NCBI RefSeq assembly: GCF_963576545.1
Contig: NC_083653.1
Location: 15,349,358-15,413,357, forward strand
Length of the DNA: 64,000 bases
From: Limanda limanda
Lineage: Eukaryota > Chordata > Actinopteri > Pleuronectiformes > Pleuronectidae
Direction of reading: 5' to 3'
Shown here: positions 46,401-64,000 of the stretch, in pieces
Numbering within the stretch: position 1 is the first letter of the stretch
Layout: each line of letters begins with the position of its first letter
Program-made: the position numbers and the translations under genes
Notes under the pieces: generated by a model
The model's input: the letters and a program-made list of their open reading frames with translations, nothing else
Databases searched by the model: none
What the model was told of the DNA's origin: nothing

Positions 46401-48480
46401 ATAATATCTACACCTGAGTGCCCCCATGTGCTTGGCCTTCATGCAAGTGATGCCATATTGATTTTTATACTGGGTATCTGCTCTTTTGCTTGGGAGAGAC
46501 GTTATTGCACATATCATATCAGGTTTAAGTGTGTGTCATCAGTTGCTGTGTGAGTCTGAGTTGGTTATCACAGCAGAGGGTTCAATGTTTCAGTTTGTGG
46601 CTGCAGACGAGGGTTTCAGGTTATTTCATGTGTGCAGACCATGATTGTTAATTTCTTTGCTCTTATATTTTTATATCTGGCCAGAAACATATTGTGTTAT
46701 TTCACTGTGATGGCTGTGATAATACTGACAGGATGCACATAAAGTATACTGCCTTGTGTACACTACTACGGACCCAACCTATGTTTTACAAAATATGGGA
46801 AAAAGGGAAAAGTGACGACAAATGCTCAAACAAGCATGCCGGGCCAGTGGGTGGCATCCACAATCCTTCAAATAGCAGAGAAGAACACTGTGGTCCAAGT
46901 AATATTGGGCGAGGCAGAACTGCTTGTTATTAGACGCAGCAGTGAAACAGGTATATAGCTGCCATTGTTGTTGTTTCTGGTGCATGTTGATTACACAAAG
47001 TAAGCTGTGATGTCTGTTTCCCAAATTCCGTTTTCCATGAACACAGGGATTTTAGTGACTTGATGGATGACGGACAGATATGTGGATGGATATATATACC
47101 AAACTGGGAACTTCCTGTTTTAAAATGGACAGGATAAGATGGAGCACACACTGTATTATGCACTATCTGGCATGGAAATAAAGTCTCACTCTTACTTCCT
47201 CTTTGTTGCTCGCTGAAAATGTCTGAACATTTTGAAATTTTCTGCCAATTAAAAACAACCCAGTTCCACCTCTCTGTTTGCCTTCTGAGTCAAAGTGTCG
47301 CACAGTGCACCAGCTTGGGGTCCAGCTCCGGTTCGCCAGCACACTGACATCATGAAACCCCGCCGTCCACTCTTCTCAGCCTCTGTCACATTTACAAAGG
47401 TGCATTTGAAAAGGATCTAGTTTCCATGCCTGGTGTGAAAACCTCCTTTTAACCTTAATTACACCGCAGCCCTGTAAGGACCCATGTGTTTCCCTGCTGA
47501 AATTAATTCCACCAACAGGGCTCTTATCAAAGAATCCACATGTACCTTCTTATCATCTGTGGTCAACGGCTCTGCCTGTAAATTTACATTGAATTTCATG
47601 CAAGCATCGTCATCTGCCAAATTTCTATTTGGATATCTCTCTAATGTTGACAGAAGCCTAACGGCCATCTGCGGAGAGCAACTCATTACGGCTCGTATCT
47701 CTGTCCGCACGTATGTAGGTGGAGTCTCGGATTCCTTTTACAACGTTTTAATCTGCTGTTCCTGAGCGTGACTGAGGTGCCAAAATTAGTCCGCACACAC
47801 ACTGCTTCTGCTCGAGGCAAAAAGCTACAAGTGCATTTTCCATTAAAACAGGGACATGAGAGGCCGGTGTCATTTATCTGAATGGTTATTGCTGGATTCT
47901 TTCAGCAGAAATGGCAGAGCTAATACAGACATTAGGCAGCTGAGCGATCGCTGGCATGCTACAGGTCATTTGCAGTTATGCATTAAGCCGGGCTCTTGAA
48001 ATAAAGGTTTGCTCTTCATCGTCCCTCTGTCAGTTTTATAATAAAGACAGGAAGCCGAGACAGTAGTCTCACCTCTCGATATGCAGGTTACACATTGGGT
48101 GCACATGTTGGACTATTAACAGGATCCTCATGCAGTAATATTTATGGGACACATGTCAAAAAGATTCGGTGGGGGTTCAGCAGAGGTGACCCCACACTTG
48201 TAAACGTGCATTCCTGTCCCATGTGTTCTTCTTCAACTCTGCCCCCAAAGCTTCTACCAAAAAATCCAAAGCAAACCACTCAGGAAAATCAAATCAACTC
48301 TCAAGCCACATGCTGACTACTGAACCCATCTCCGCCATGCAAGAGTTCTGGCTCTGTATCAGTTTGAATCATTCCATACTAACATGCCTAACAAACCAAT
48401 CGCAGCGTGTGCGTGCAGATGGACACGGATTTCTCGAATGACAAATGTAGCGACGCCAGCGAGCTAGTTCTGGCAGGCAA
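40401..48480. other. Gene desert with scattered complex, repeat-poor segments
   Basis: No gene supported, although open frames of up to about 200 codons occur (for example 41689-42288 with a GTG start). An imperfect GT block is at 41077-41123. Segments 40780-40980, 44640-45200 and 47780-48010 are repeat-free and moderately GC-rich, with palindromes such as GCGATCGC at 47944-47951. An 11-bp inverted repeat (TGCCTGCCGGC near 42526, GCCGGCAGGCA near 42682) flanks about 150 bp. Confidence 0.35.
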
Positions 48481-48499
48481 CTCGAGCTGCGCTGAGCCA

Positions 48500-48527
48500 A
48501 TCATGTGACATACATCATGTGACATAC
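48500..48527. repeat. Tandem duplicate of a 14-bp E-box unit
   Basis: ATCATGTGACATAC occurs twice head to tail. Each unit carries TCATGTGA, which reads TCACATGA on the other strand, a core bound by MITF/TFE-type factors. Regulatory meaning is speculative. Confidence 0.6.
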
Positions 48528-48681
48528 CTCACTCTCCACAACCATCTATATTACACACCGGCCCTTATCAGGTGGTCTATTTAACCAGCCAGACATTTCC
48601 CATCAACCCCTCTTGCTCGCACTGCTGCTGCAGTATTGCCACCAGTTGCTTCAGCCCCTCCACCACCCCAGCATCCAACTG

Positions 48682-48775
48682 TAGGCTCCAACTGGGGAGG
48701 GGGGGTTACAAGTATTTGCTCATCACTCCCATCACTCCTGTGTAATCATAGGGGGAGTGATTAAGTTGGAGCCTA
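48682..48775. repeat. Nested inverted repeat able to form a hairpin
   Basis: TAGGCTCCAACT (48682-48693) pairs exactly with AGTTGGAGCCTA (48764-48775). Inside them ATCACTCC (from 48722) pairs with GGAGTGAT (48754-48761). The two stems are nested, with an asymmetric bulge on the left. It may be the end structure of a transposon or a transcribed hairpin. Confidence 0.6.
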
Positions 48776-51700
48776 GATGCCAAACACTTAACTTGTTGTA
48801 ATTCTGCAAGAAATGTTCGAAGCTGAGTTGTGTGACTGAACTCCTACTGCATTGAAGCAGTTGAAACATTGTAAGATGAGACAAATGTGTCAGCAAAGCT
48901 TGTAACTGATTTTCCATGTTGCGTTCTACACTCGTACCCGAGGGCGAGGCCAATGCTGGTTGTTTTCTTCCGAAAGAGGGTCATGTGATAGGAGCCCGAC
49001 GAATCAGCGAAGGCTACGTCATGATCAAGCAGACCCAATCAGGAAGTGGCTCTCTAAAACGCAGCCTTGCGGTTTTCAAACTGAATAGGGGTCGGCAGTG
49101 TTTCTAGACTTATCCATTTGAGCAACTCTAAAAGGGAAGTCGTGTACTCATGCGTATCTGTAGCAGATTTGATGCTTTTGCAAACTAAAACGTAGTCGTA
49201 TGGATGAAGCTTCAGCTCGAGATCCCGCTGCTGATTAAAAATGATCAAAATTCATCTCAGCCGGTCTTCCGCTTCTAAGTTGTAAACAGAAAAATGAGAA
49301 GCGCTGCTTGTAAAATCATTCTCCAGACTGAAGCCAGATTTGTTTTGATAAAAATAAAAAAAGGACCCTATAGTGTGAAGAACCTGAGCAGAATGCAGTA
49401 TGCAGTGAGAGCCTGGGCTCGGCATGCTGTCTGAAGTGTACCTCAGATATCAGTGAAAAGGTGTTCTTGGCTTTGGAGAGCAGTTGAAAAGGAGGCGCGA
49501 GTCTATATGTACCAACCTTCTTGTGCTAGACCAGGTGATGAAAGACCAACAGGTGTCGGTGAATACTATAAAAACACTGTCTTTCAGTGCAGTCGTCCCA
49601 CAGGTGTTACTTCAGAGACGCCACCTACAGAGTTCACTTATTGTATTGATTTGAGTCGGCTGACAACACGCTGGAGTTTCAAAGCGTCCCGCGTGCATTC
49701 GCTCGAGTCTGTCACGAAACCTTTTCTCTGCCATTTTATCTCAACGTGTCACTGACGCGCTGCTCTGCAGTTTTTTGGCAGTAAAAGTGGTCTGTGTGTC
49801 TACCTTTTGTCAAACTTACAACCACCCACTGAGATCAGATTAAAGAAGACGTGTCAAACACAACATCAGGAGTCGTGCTGCACGCCTGGAGCAAAGCATG
49901 CTGGGAGGGAGCGACGCATACGGCGCGCACGCCACTCTACGACAGCTGAGTGAGCCGCTGATTTAAGTTGCTGCGATACCTCCTGTAATCACTGCAAATC
50001 TGATTTGGATGTATGGTTGGTGGGGCACTTTCTTTTTTAACTGAGCCACTGTAATGTGTTTTTATGAGATTTTCCATAATCTTGTTTTCTCTGGGATTGT
50101 TGCTGCACATATGTCGTTCTCTATTTTCTCTCCACGTCTCGTTTGGCTGTGAGTCGCAGTAGAAACTTGATCAGGAACTCATATCGCTCCATGTCCGACT
50201 TTTTCTCCTTCAAACTTTTCCAGCAGTATTTGTATCCATGTGTTAATTTTTTAGAGTGGTGCTCTGGTAAAATACAAAAATTACTACATTTAGCTACTTA
50301 ATTTCCAAGCACTATCAAGCATGTAGCATTGACGTGTGCATTTTGCATTAATGTTATGTATATAAACATCTTAGGGGGTTGTGTCTAGGTAAATAAACAA
50401 ACAAGTGGTGAAATCAACTAAGAAATAGATATGTTGAGCTTAATCCCTTACTTTTGAATTCATTTTTCCTTTTCCAAAAAACATATTCCCTACTGATCTG
50501 ATGCTAGCATTTAAAAGATAACATCTCTTATAAATAATTTCACCAGCTTTATGCTACTAACCCTTTACCCCCAAACTTTACTTTCAAATTCTCCTGGAGT
50601 AAATTAATTTTAATGTCCAGCCTCCATCCTCACAGGAAGAAAAGTTTGAAAAGTTTGCCTTGCTTTACCCCAAATATGATCATTTTCTTCTTCCCCATGG
50701 CAAAAAACATGGATCAACTTTTTGGAGTAAGAAGTTACACTTGCCTATCATCTCTTGGGAATGAAGTTTTTTTTTTCTGGCATGCCTGGAGTGATTTCTG
50801 CACATCCAAGCACAGAGCTGACAGGGTCACCAACCTATGAGCTTCCTCTCTACACCGCAGCCTTGCCGGCCGCGCTGTCTTTATTTCGTCTGCCCCTCTC
50901 TTTACCTTTAAAAAAATTCTTTCTTTACCAATTCTGCCACTTCTTGGCTGAGAGGTCCTCTTGTTTTGGTTGTGAAGAATCAATAACCATTACAGCAGAG
51001 AGACAGTGGAGGAGAAGAAGACGAGAGCGAAGCGTGCTAGAAAAGAGAGGGAGACGAGCTTCTATCCATGTCAGTCTGACCCTGCCTGACGGCTGTCATC
51101 TCCCTTAATTGCTTTGCTAATATCATCCCCACTCAGCCTGGAACTAGGTCAGCAAGGCCCCTCTGCTGGAGCTTACTTCAGGCCGTCCTTCTCCATGATC
51201 TCTCCCTCCCTCTGACTTTTATTTTGTGTTTCCCCTCCAGGCTCATCTCAATTAGAGTTAAAACATACAGTTGGAATATGAGAAAGAGACATTGTTTTCC
51301 GAGGTGACCCTGGGTTTGGGGGGGTTTACATTAATCCAATCAGAAACATTCCTTTTTCTCCCAGCAGTGGATAATCATTTATGCACAATGCTCTATTCTG
51401 GGATGGGAAATAGGCTTGCCGGAATTAACCTTTATATTTCCCTCAGGTGATGCAAGATCTGCTTCTTCTTTGTCTACCATCTCTCTGCTGCTGTTAGCAC
51501 CGTCAGGTCAGACTACAAAGCTTCTCAGTGACAGACGAGATTAACATCGAAAACTTTAGCAAATAACTAATTTGCTGTTAGTTTCTCTTATTCTGTATCA
51601 AATGATAGATGAATCAATTCCTTTGATGTGTTTTGCTTACCATGCAGCGGTTTCATGAGAACATGGCTCAACCTGAGAGTGGACTCTAAATTGAATGCAC

Positions 51701-52450
51701 TCGACACAGTAGGAATTCACTCTTACGGCTGTTGTTTCGCCGGGTAGAATTGCATTTGAGAAAATCAAGGGGCTGCTATCAATAACTTTTATCCATAACC
51801 GTTTATTTGGAGGCAATTAAAATAGATTGCCTGTTTCACGGCTGAGGACAGGCTGGGTGATATGTCCCAAATTTAAAACAAGCAGCATCCATATTCCGCC
51901 AATGTTGTTATTTTTCCGAGGAAATTAAAAAACGGAAACCATTTGACCACATTGAAGACTTCAATCACCGTCGAGTCATTACTTCTCAAATGGAACCTGA
52001 CAGGTCAGAGCTTTGAAAAACGATGAGGTGTGTATTATTGGTGTCGATTGTGAATTTCCATGGATCAAATCTCTTTTTACTCATCAACTAGTATGAGGCA
52101 GCTTAATGAAGTCAGGAACTGTTATTGCTGCCAACGCACCATGGTGTTCCGTCTCGAATCAGTGGACGCTTCGGTTATTTTTACTATCAAGCTGGTTTGC
52201 ATAACAAAACATTCTCCGAGATGAAACTTTCTTTATTTTCTTTTGCTCTCCAGCGTGTAGTTGGCAAGCTGTTCCCTGGCTAAAGGAAACAGGCACAGTG
52301 GAGGCTGTGTTTCAGCGGAAGAGGGAGAATATGATGTGAGTGTTGGGGATGGAGCACGGAGCAGCTGCTTTCTGCCGCAGGGGGAAATGGCATTACTCCC
52401 AATGTGCTTTTATGAGTCCGCCATATATCCGTGGATTATTTTTTCCGCGG
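48776..52450. other. Intergenic DNA, no gene seen
   Basis: 48900-49260 has a composition unlike its surroundings and may belong to an unrecognised transposon. The remainder shows no exon, RNA gene or clear repeat. Confidence 0.4.
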
Positions 52451-52625
52451 TTGTCCAGCAAAGCTTGTATTTCTGCATACCTGTCTGACCTTTACAGAAA
52501 ATAGTCTAATAGTACTAAATCTTTAAGCTTTAGCAGCAGTAGTACTGGTGTCTTGAAGAGCCAGGAACAGATTCTAAAAATACCGCCCCATTCCCTGAAA
52601 TATTCAACATGCAAATACGATTATA
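52451..52625. repeat. Local direct duplication, left copy
   Basis: TTGTCCAGCAAAGCTTGTAT, TAATAGTACTAAATCTTTAA, GCAGTAGTACTGGTGTCTTG and CCTGAAATATTCAACATGCA recur in the same order from 53087, an offset of about 636 bp, with roughly one difference in every five to six bases. Either a diverged tandem duplication or two copies of one repeat. Confidence 0.75.
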
Positions 52626-53086
52626 AGAATAGAACTGTCTATTGGAAATGTATCACATTCAAACTCACCGATAATGTGAAAGTGTTGGTTGTTCTCTGTG
52701 TGTCTCTATTCTTAATTTAGTTGTACTAGTGCAGTGTCGGTTCTAAACCTGTCTGGTAAGAATATCATGTTCTCTTGTTTTTTGTTGATGCTCCGGAGCT
52801 ATTTCAGAATTATACCCTGTTATTAGTGAGTCCTCAAACAGTTCCACAATATCACTGTTTATTGTTTGTGTGCTGGAAGTTGTGTGCAGGGCTTTTTTAT
52901 AAACATTCTTTGGTGCAGAGGGAAGTTTGTGTTCATCCTACTTGGGTTATCTGCATTGTAGGTTTTATCGTCAATGTTTCCGGTAAAATTAAACTTCACA
53001 GACAAACTTAAATTAGTAGGAAGATGTTGTCTATTACAGGAATATTCTAGGGGATCTGTTATGTTTCAGTAGACCCTCCCCCCCAT

Positions 53087-53270
53087 TTGTCCAGTGTGGC
53101 TTGTATTCCTGCATAATAGTTTGACCATTAGATATTGTTCTAATAGCACTAAACCTTTTAATATTTAATATCACAGCAGTAGTCTTGGTGTCTTGAATAG
53201 ACAGGAACAGAAAGACGACAATAAAATATTGTCGTCTATTCTGAAATACTCAACAAACAAATCAATAATG
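53087..53270. repeat. Local direct duplication, right copy
   Basis: TTGTCCAGTGTGGCTTGTAT, TAATAGCACTAAACCTTTTA, GCAGTAGTCTTGGTGTCTTG and TCTGAAATACTCAACAAACA match the left copy. It also has a short exact inverted repeat, GACGACAATA (53214) and TATTGTCGTC (53227), absent from the left copy. Confidence 0.75.
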
Positions 53271-54677
53271 GTTATGCTAAGGAAAAAGCAACACTTTCAC
53301 ATCGTTGGAAAGCTCCGGCCTCATGTCTGCAGCTCCTCTGTTGTTTACATCCACAGTCGTGGCTACAGGCAGCCATTTTAAACAAGGTAGTAAAGCACGG
53401 ATGAGGGACAAGGGGCTAGTAATTGTGTCAGCGTCAGGGCTCTGAGCCAAGAACTGTCAAGTCCTCATACTCTCCCCCCGCCCCTCTCCGCGCTCCTGGT
53501 TTAATGGAGCATGTGAGGGCCAAGGTGTGCTCGGCTGGCCCCGGCCTGGGCCCCTTTTCAAACGGCCTGCCGTCTCTCTCTGATGGGCACAGTGGAACAA
53601 TAAGCCTAAGGTGGAGCAGCTGGAGAAAACGTTAGCGTAAGAACCCCTTCCTGGAGGTTACCATTCTCGCCTCAGTGCCCTCCGTTTGCTCCCCACAATA
53701 AGACACCTCTCTTCCTGACCTATAACAACAGCAATAACCCCACTTTGCGCCTGCAGTTGTTTTTGTTGCAGTGTAAATGGGCGACCGATGCCGCGGCGTA
53801 GCCCCCACAGCTCCAGGTGCAAATGAGCATTTGGAAACTACAGGGAACAGTCCGCTGACCCTTCCCCCATGAGAGTCGAGGCAAAGGTGTTATTCTTTTT
53901 ACATCTCAATCCTCTGGTGGGCTGTAATCTTGTGTGTACTGGCCCACAGTTGCAGATTCCACACGGCGTCCAGAAGAAGCTTCCCATCGGGGTGAAGAGT
54001 GAAAGTCCAGCTGTCGCCCAAACTGTTTGGTTTGGAGGATCTCAGGAGCTGAATAGAAGCGGATCCTCTGGGTAAAGCACACGGCTTGGTGGTTGGGATC
54101 TGCTCTCGGTGGGAATAATGCCCAGACTTGACATATCTGAGGTGTCACTGCTCCTTCCACATCCAGGCGTGGTACTAATGAGCTCTCTCACACGGACACA
54201 TCTCTGATTCAGTTTCTCCACTGGCTTTGCGCCTCCTTATTCTTCCTTTCACTGAATGTCATTGTTGCTCACTGCACACCCCACTGCCCTCGTAATATGA
54301 GGATATTGACCTAATTATAATCACTTTATTGGAATGCATATTCAAATAAATTGAACCGCGATACCACTTTAACCAATTAAAAGCTTTAAGTGATTCATTC
54401 AGCGGCAGTAGTTCAGAAGAATGTCAGAGACTTCTAACCACACTGGCCCACTTTATTTGCTGCCGTTTGCATGTTCTCCTTATGAGCTTTAAAAGCTGCA
54501 TGTCAGCTTCTAGGCTGATTTAATAATATACTGTAAAAAAATCTATTAAATGTTATTGAATATAGCTGTTTTAAAACATTTTATGAGGCTAGATCAGGTT
54601 TCAAGTCCTTGAGGTACAATCCTTGAGGAGAAAAGATGCAGATGCTTCAGGTCTTAAATTTGTTTATTACCAACACT
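53271..54677. other. Intergenic DNA, no gene seen
   Basis: 53440-53640 is GC-rich and repeat-free but carries no recognisable coding sequence. Confidence 0.45.
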
Positions 54678-55007
54678 AGTTTATGATCATCCATCCATTT
54701 ATCATCTATACAGCTTATCCTGTGAGGGACGCAGGGTAAGTAGGAGATAATCACGGCTGACAGTGGGTGAGAGGCGTCGTCAGACCATCATTCACGGTCA
54801 CTTACATTTTAAAGTCCCCAATTAACCTAAACCCAAAGCATGTTTTTGGATTGTGGGACGTACCCGGACATAAATTCACTCAGACACATGGAGAACATGC
54901 AAACCCCTCACAGAAAGACCCTGGCTGAGCCGGGACTCGAACCAGGAACCTTCTTGCTGTAAGACAAAATTCTTTATCATTAGTACTGTGCTGCCAGTTT
55001 ATGATCA
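54678..55007 (-). mobile_element. tRNA-headed SINE with intact 12-bp target-site duplication
   Basis: The direct repeat AGTTTATGATCA stands at 54678-54689 and 54996-55007, flanking a 306-bp element (54690-54995). Read on the minus strand, the element begins GGCAGCACAGTACTAATG, carries a perfect RNA polymerase III B-box GGTTCGAGTCC (54943 down to 54933), and ends in a GATGGATGGATG-type tail. It belongs to a repeat class that is very abundant in fish. The A-box region looks degenerate, so it is probably inactive. Confidence 0.85.
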
Positions 55008-56185
55008 AACAATCAATCAAAAATTAATGACATTTCCATCAGCTTAAGCTGCTAATAACCAGATGTTAGAACCCTAATTAACCGCTGAATTAGGCAGTGC
55101 AATTAAACAATTAAAATGCTATCTTATTTATTTTATTAGTTTAAAAAAACTTGAGACTTGAATGTTTTTTAGTTTTTCTGTAGGTGGTCAGACGTAAATT
55201 TTTTTTTGCCTTACACTATAATAAAGATCAAGTGTCAGGTCTAAATTCTGGCCCTAGTCCACCGTTCTGGCAGTGAGCAAAATAATCTTCAGCAGGAAAA
55301 ATTAACAGTAATGAATCTTTGTTGAGACGTCTGCCTGAGACCCAGATGACTGCAGACAGCGGAAAGTCCAGGAAATTGTGCAGGTGCTTCCAACACATTG
55401 TTTCATCTCTGTCTGCTCTGTGCCCAACCCAGCACAGAGGCCCGGCTCGGCTCGGCCCGGCCCGTCTGTGTTCTTGTGTTGATTAACCACAGCTTGTCTG
55501 GTGGTGGTCCTCTCTCGGCGGAGCACCATCTGCACCTCGTCGCCTCACTGTGCATTGTACCGCTGATCCCGTTCCTGTGCTGAAGCCAAAACAATCAGAT
55601 AGAAAGACGTTTACACTCCGAGGTTCAATCTGCGAGTCAAATCCCCCCCCTTTGCTACCCTGCATCCCGGTAAACTGATTTGGAAGATGAGCTTGTTGAC
55701 TGGCGTCTACGCGAGGCCACAGCCTCACGGGGGAAATAAACAGTGGTATCTCCACGTGTCTGCGATGACAAGGCTGTATTAGGGTTGTTTCCATTGCTCT
55801 TCAAACGGCTTCATTATTTTTTCCCAGCCCGAATTGGTCTGTGGTGTGAGGTATAAGCAATATATGTATTTGCAACAAACTGCCAGTTATCACATTTGAC
55901 ATCGCCAATTGACTCCCATCAGCTTGCATATAGAGGCAGCCTCGCCTGAGACGCGGGAGTGAAAGAGGCACAAAATGTGTTCGCACAAAAACCTCCATCC
56001 CAGCAGCGCTTTAAAAAAAAGATTTTCTGCTTATTTAGGCAATTCTGTTGTACCACGTCAAACTCGGAGCCTTATTGTGCCGGAACCGTGCACGAGAAAC
56101 AATTATACTTCTTCAATGAATCATTTTTTATATGAGACCTGTGAGGACAGATAAAATGTAATAGTTTATTTGAATTCAGTCCTCT
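55008..56185. other. Intergenic DNA, no gene seen
   Basis: A GC-rich patch with CGGCTCGGCCCGGCCCG occurs at 55440-55465. No coding gene is supported. Confidence 0.5.
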
Positions 56186-56189
56186 CTAG

Positions 56190-56455
56190 GGCTGGCAGAT
56201 AAAACATAATTTCATCAATAGCAATGAAACTAATATATATCGATATAATGTTTATGCATTTTATAAGCACAGTTAGGAGGTATAGCACATAATTGATCTA
56301 CGTCAGATTTTTGTCGTGCTTTAGATTTTATGCTTATAAAAAAGCAGTCTTTAAACTTAAAATAAATATTAATGTCAATTGTATGGTAATAATGTTCGAT
56401 ATCGACTGATAATATAATTTTTTATCTCTATATAACTTTGGGCTAATCAATAAGC
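56190..56455. mobile_element. Interspersed repeat, family shared with 32.6 kb (copy 2)
   Basis: TTCATCAATAGCAATG, AGGAGGTATAGCACATAATTGATCTAC and GTCTTTAAACTTAAAATAAATATTAATG parallel copy 1. It starts with TAGGGCTGGCAGATA and ends with AATCAATAAGCCCTATA, so AGGGCT and AGCCCT lie at opposite ends as short inverted termini. Confidence 0.65.
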
Positions 56456-63090
<6,635 letters not shown>

Positions 63091-63093
63091 GCA

Positions 63094-63132
63094 CAAAAAG
63101 AAAAAAAGAAAGAAAAGAAGAAAGAAAGCAAA
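63094..63132. repeat. AAAG-rich purine tract
   Basis: Interrupted AAAG/AAGA units of about 39 bp. Confidence 0.8.
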
Positions 63133-63474
63133 AGGATTTTTCTTGTCAAGGGTGACCTATCCAAAGTCAAGTTCTGCATCCCCCAACTACATTTGTGAGG
63201 TAAGCTGAAATAACAAGTAACAGTAATAGAAACACAAATCCAACAAACAAATATATTTTAATTGGGAAAGCACTCAAGCTACTCAACTTACTTATTTGAC
63301 CTACAAATGTATGACAAGTAGGTTTACAAATCCAAGGTATATGCTGTGGTGTTTTGTGCAAGCATGAATTAAAAAAACAATAAATCCAAATTTAAATAAG
63401 AAACAAATTAAAAACTGACAATATAAAAGATCCAATCACTCAGAGCACGTTAAGAGGTGGCCTGGGACACATTG

Positions 63475-63935
63475 TGGTTTACATTCATTTATGCTACAGT
63501 TTCTTTCCATCCATGCTGGATGGACCCAGGATGCAGAGGTTATAAATAAAAGGTAATAATATAACAAAAGTCTTTTAACAAGACACAAACAAAACACTAA
63601 CATGGAACACTGGAGGGAAACAGGAACACGAGGATCATAATCCTAGTGACAAGGCGCACGGAAAACACAAAGGATCCAGGACGTGAAAGCTGGGCGAGAC
63701 AGCACACAAGACAAACCATAAATGACGACATGTAGACACAAGTACAACCCGACAACGGACAAAGGGGAACACAGAGGCAATTAGACACAGGTGAAGCACA
63801 TAAGGGATGGCCAAGACAATCACCGACAGGAAGTGAAGACAGAGACAACACACAAGGAACACGAGACTTCAAAATAAAACAGGAAACAGAAAACCTAGAG
63901 ACTGAAATAACAAACTAAAATGACATCATACATGC
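63475..63935. mobile_element. Probable interspersed repeat, class unknown
   Basis: A-rich, low-T sequence with ACAAGACACAAACAAAACAC, CACAGGTGAAGCACATAAGG, GACAGGAAGTGAAGACAGAG and AAATAAAACAGGAAACAGAA. This composition and the GGTGAA…CAGGAAGTGA motif order are characteristic of a repeat I recognise from other fish genomes. The minus-strand open frame across it is a by-product of the strong strand asymmetry. Confidence 0.5.
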
Positions 63936-64000
63936 AAGAGGACAGGTGCATTTTCAATATGAACCGAAATAATTGTAAATAATGTTTCCCATAAAAATAT

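Noticed and set aside
54933..54995. Possible tRNA gene (B-box GGTTCGAGTCC on the minus strand)
   Set aside because: No cloverleaf can be formed; the B-box is part of a SINE head with a target-site duplication.
63597..63872. 91-codon minus-strand frame with Cys/Leu/Val-rich sequence that looks membrane-like
   Set aside because: It falls within an A-rich interspersed repeat. The hydrophobic look comes from strand asymmetry.

Overview
This is a stretch of vertebrate, almost certainly teleost fish, nuclear DNA. The evidence is one intron-containing vertebrate gene with GT-AG splice sites, long AT-rich non-coding sequence, many (CA)n/(GT)n and (GA)n microsatellites, and several interspersed repeats of types usual in ray-finned fish genomes. 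Nothing prokaryotic, viral or CRISPR-like was seen.

The only protein-coding gene I can support is trib2 (Tribbles pseudokinase 2), on the + strand. It has three coding exons (5270-5542, 7044-7336, 9600-10074) that join in frame to 346 codons plus stop. A promoter-like block with a CCAAT box and a full palindromic CRE (TGACGTCA) lies at 3980-4012. A leader of roughly 1.2 kb follows, rich in GT/CT repeats and carrying several short upstream ORFs. The 3' UTR probably ends near 11.88 kb, with earlier alternative poly(A) signals. The protein keeps the family's hallmarks: a retained ATP-site lysine, LRD in place of HRD, SLE in place of DFG, an ILxHPWF MEK-binding tail motif and a C-terminal COP1-binding EQLVPEV motif.

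Region by region: 1-3.96 kb is upstream DNA with a (GA)n tract and a foldback element with inverted arms (about 2.90-3.39 kb). 4.0-11.9 kb is the trib2 transcription unit. 11.9-28.1 kb is non-coding, with a telomere-like hexamer array (15.0-15.3 kb), a LINE-tail-like fragment, a purine/pyrimidine microsatellite cluster, a minisatellite with higher-order structure (18.7-19.2 kb), a degenerate ATAAC array and two further fish repeats. At 28.1-28.6 kb there is an isolated CpG island with a possible splice donor and no coding frame I believe, the best candidate for a second promoter. 28.6-64 kb is a gene desert holding satellites, a hAT-like element, two copies of one diverged repeat family (32.6 and 56.2 kb), a hairpin-forming segment (48.5-48.8 kb), a local duplication (52.5/53.1 kb), a tRNA-headed SINE with an intact 12-bp target-site duplication (54.7-55.0 kb) and a 100-bp (CA)n.

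From general knowledge, TRIB2 lies beside a large gene desert in other vertebrates, and the layout here agrees: one regulated signalling gene followed by more than 50 kb without a recognisable protein gene. Several repeat-poor stretches there could be conserved regulatory elements, but that needs cross-species alignment. I did not find evidence of a new molecular system. The observations most worth following are the CpG island, the uORF-rich leader and the telomere-like array.
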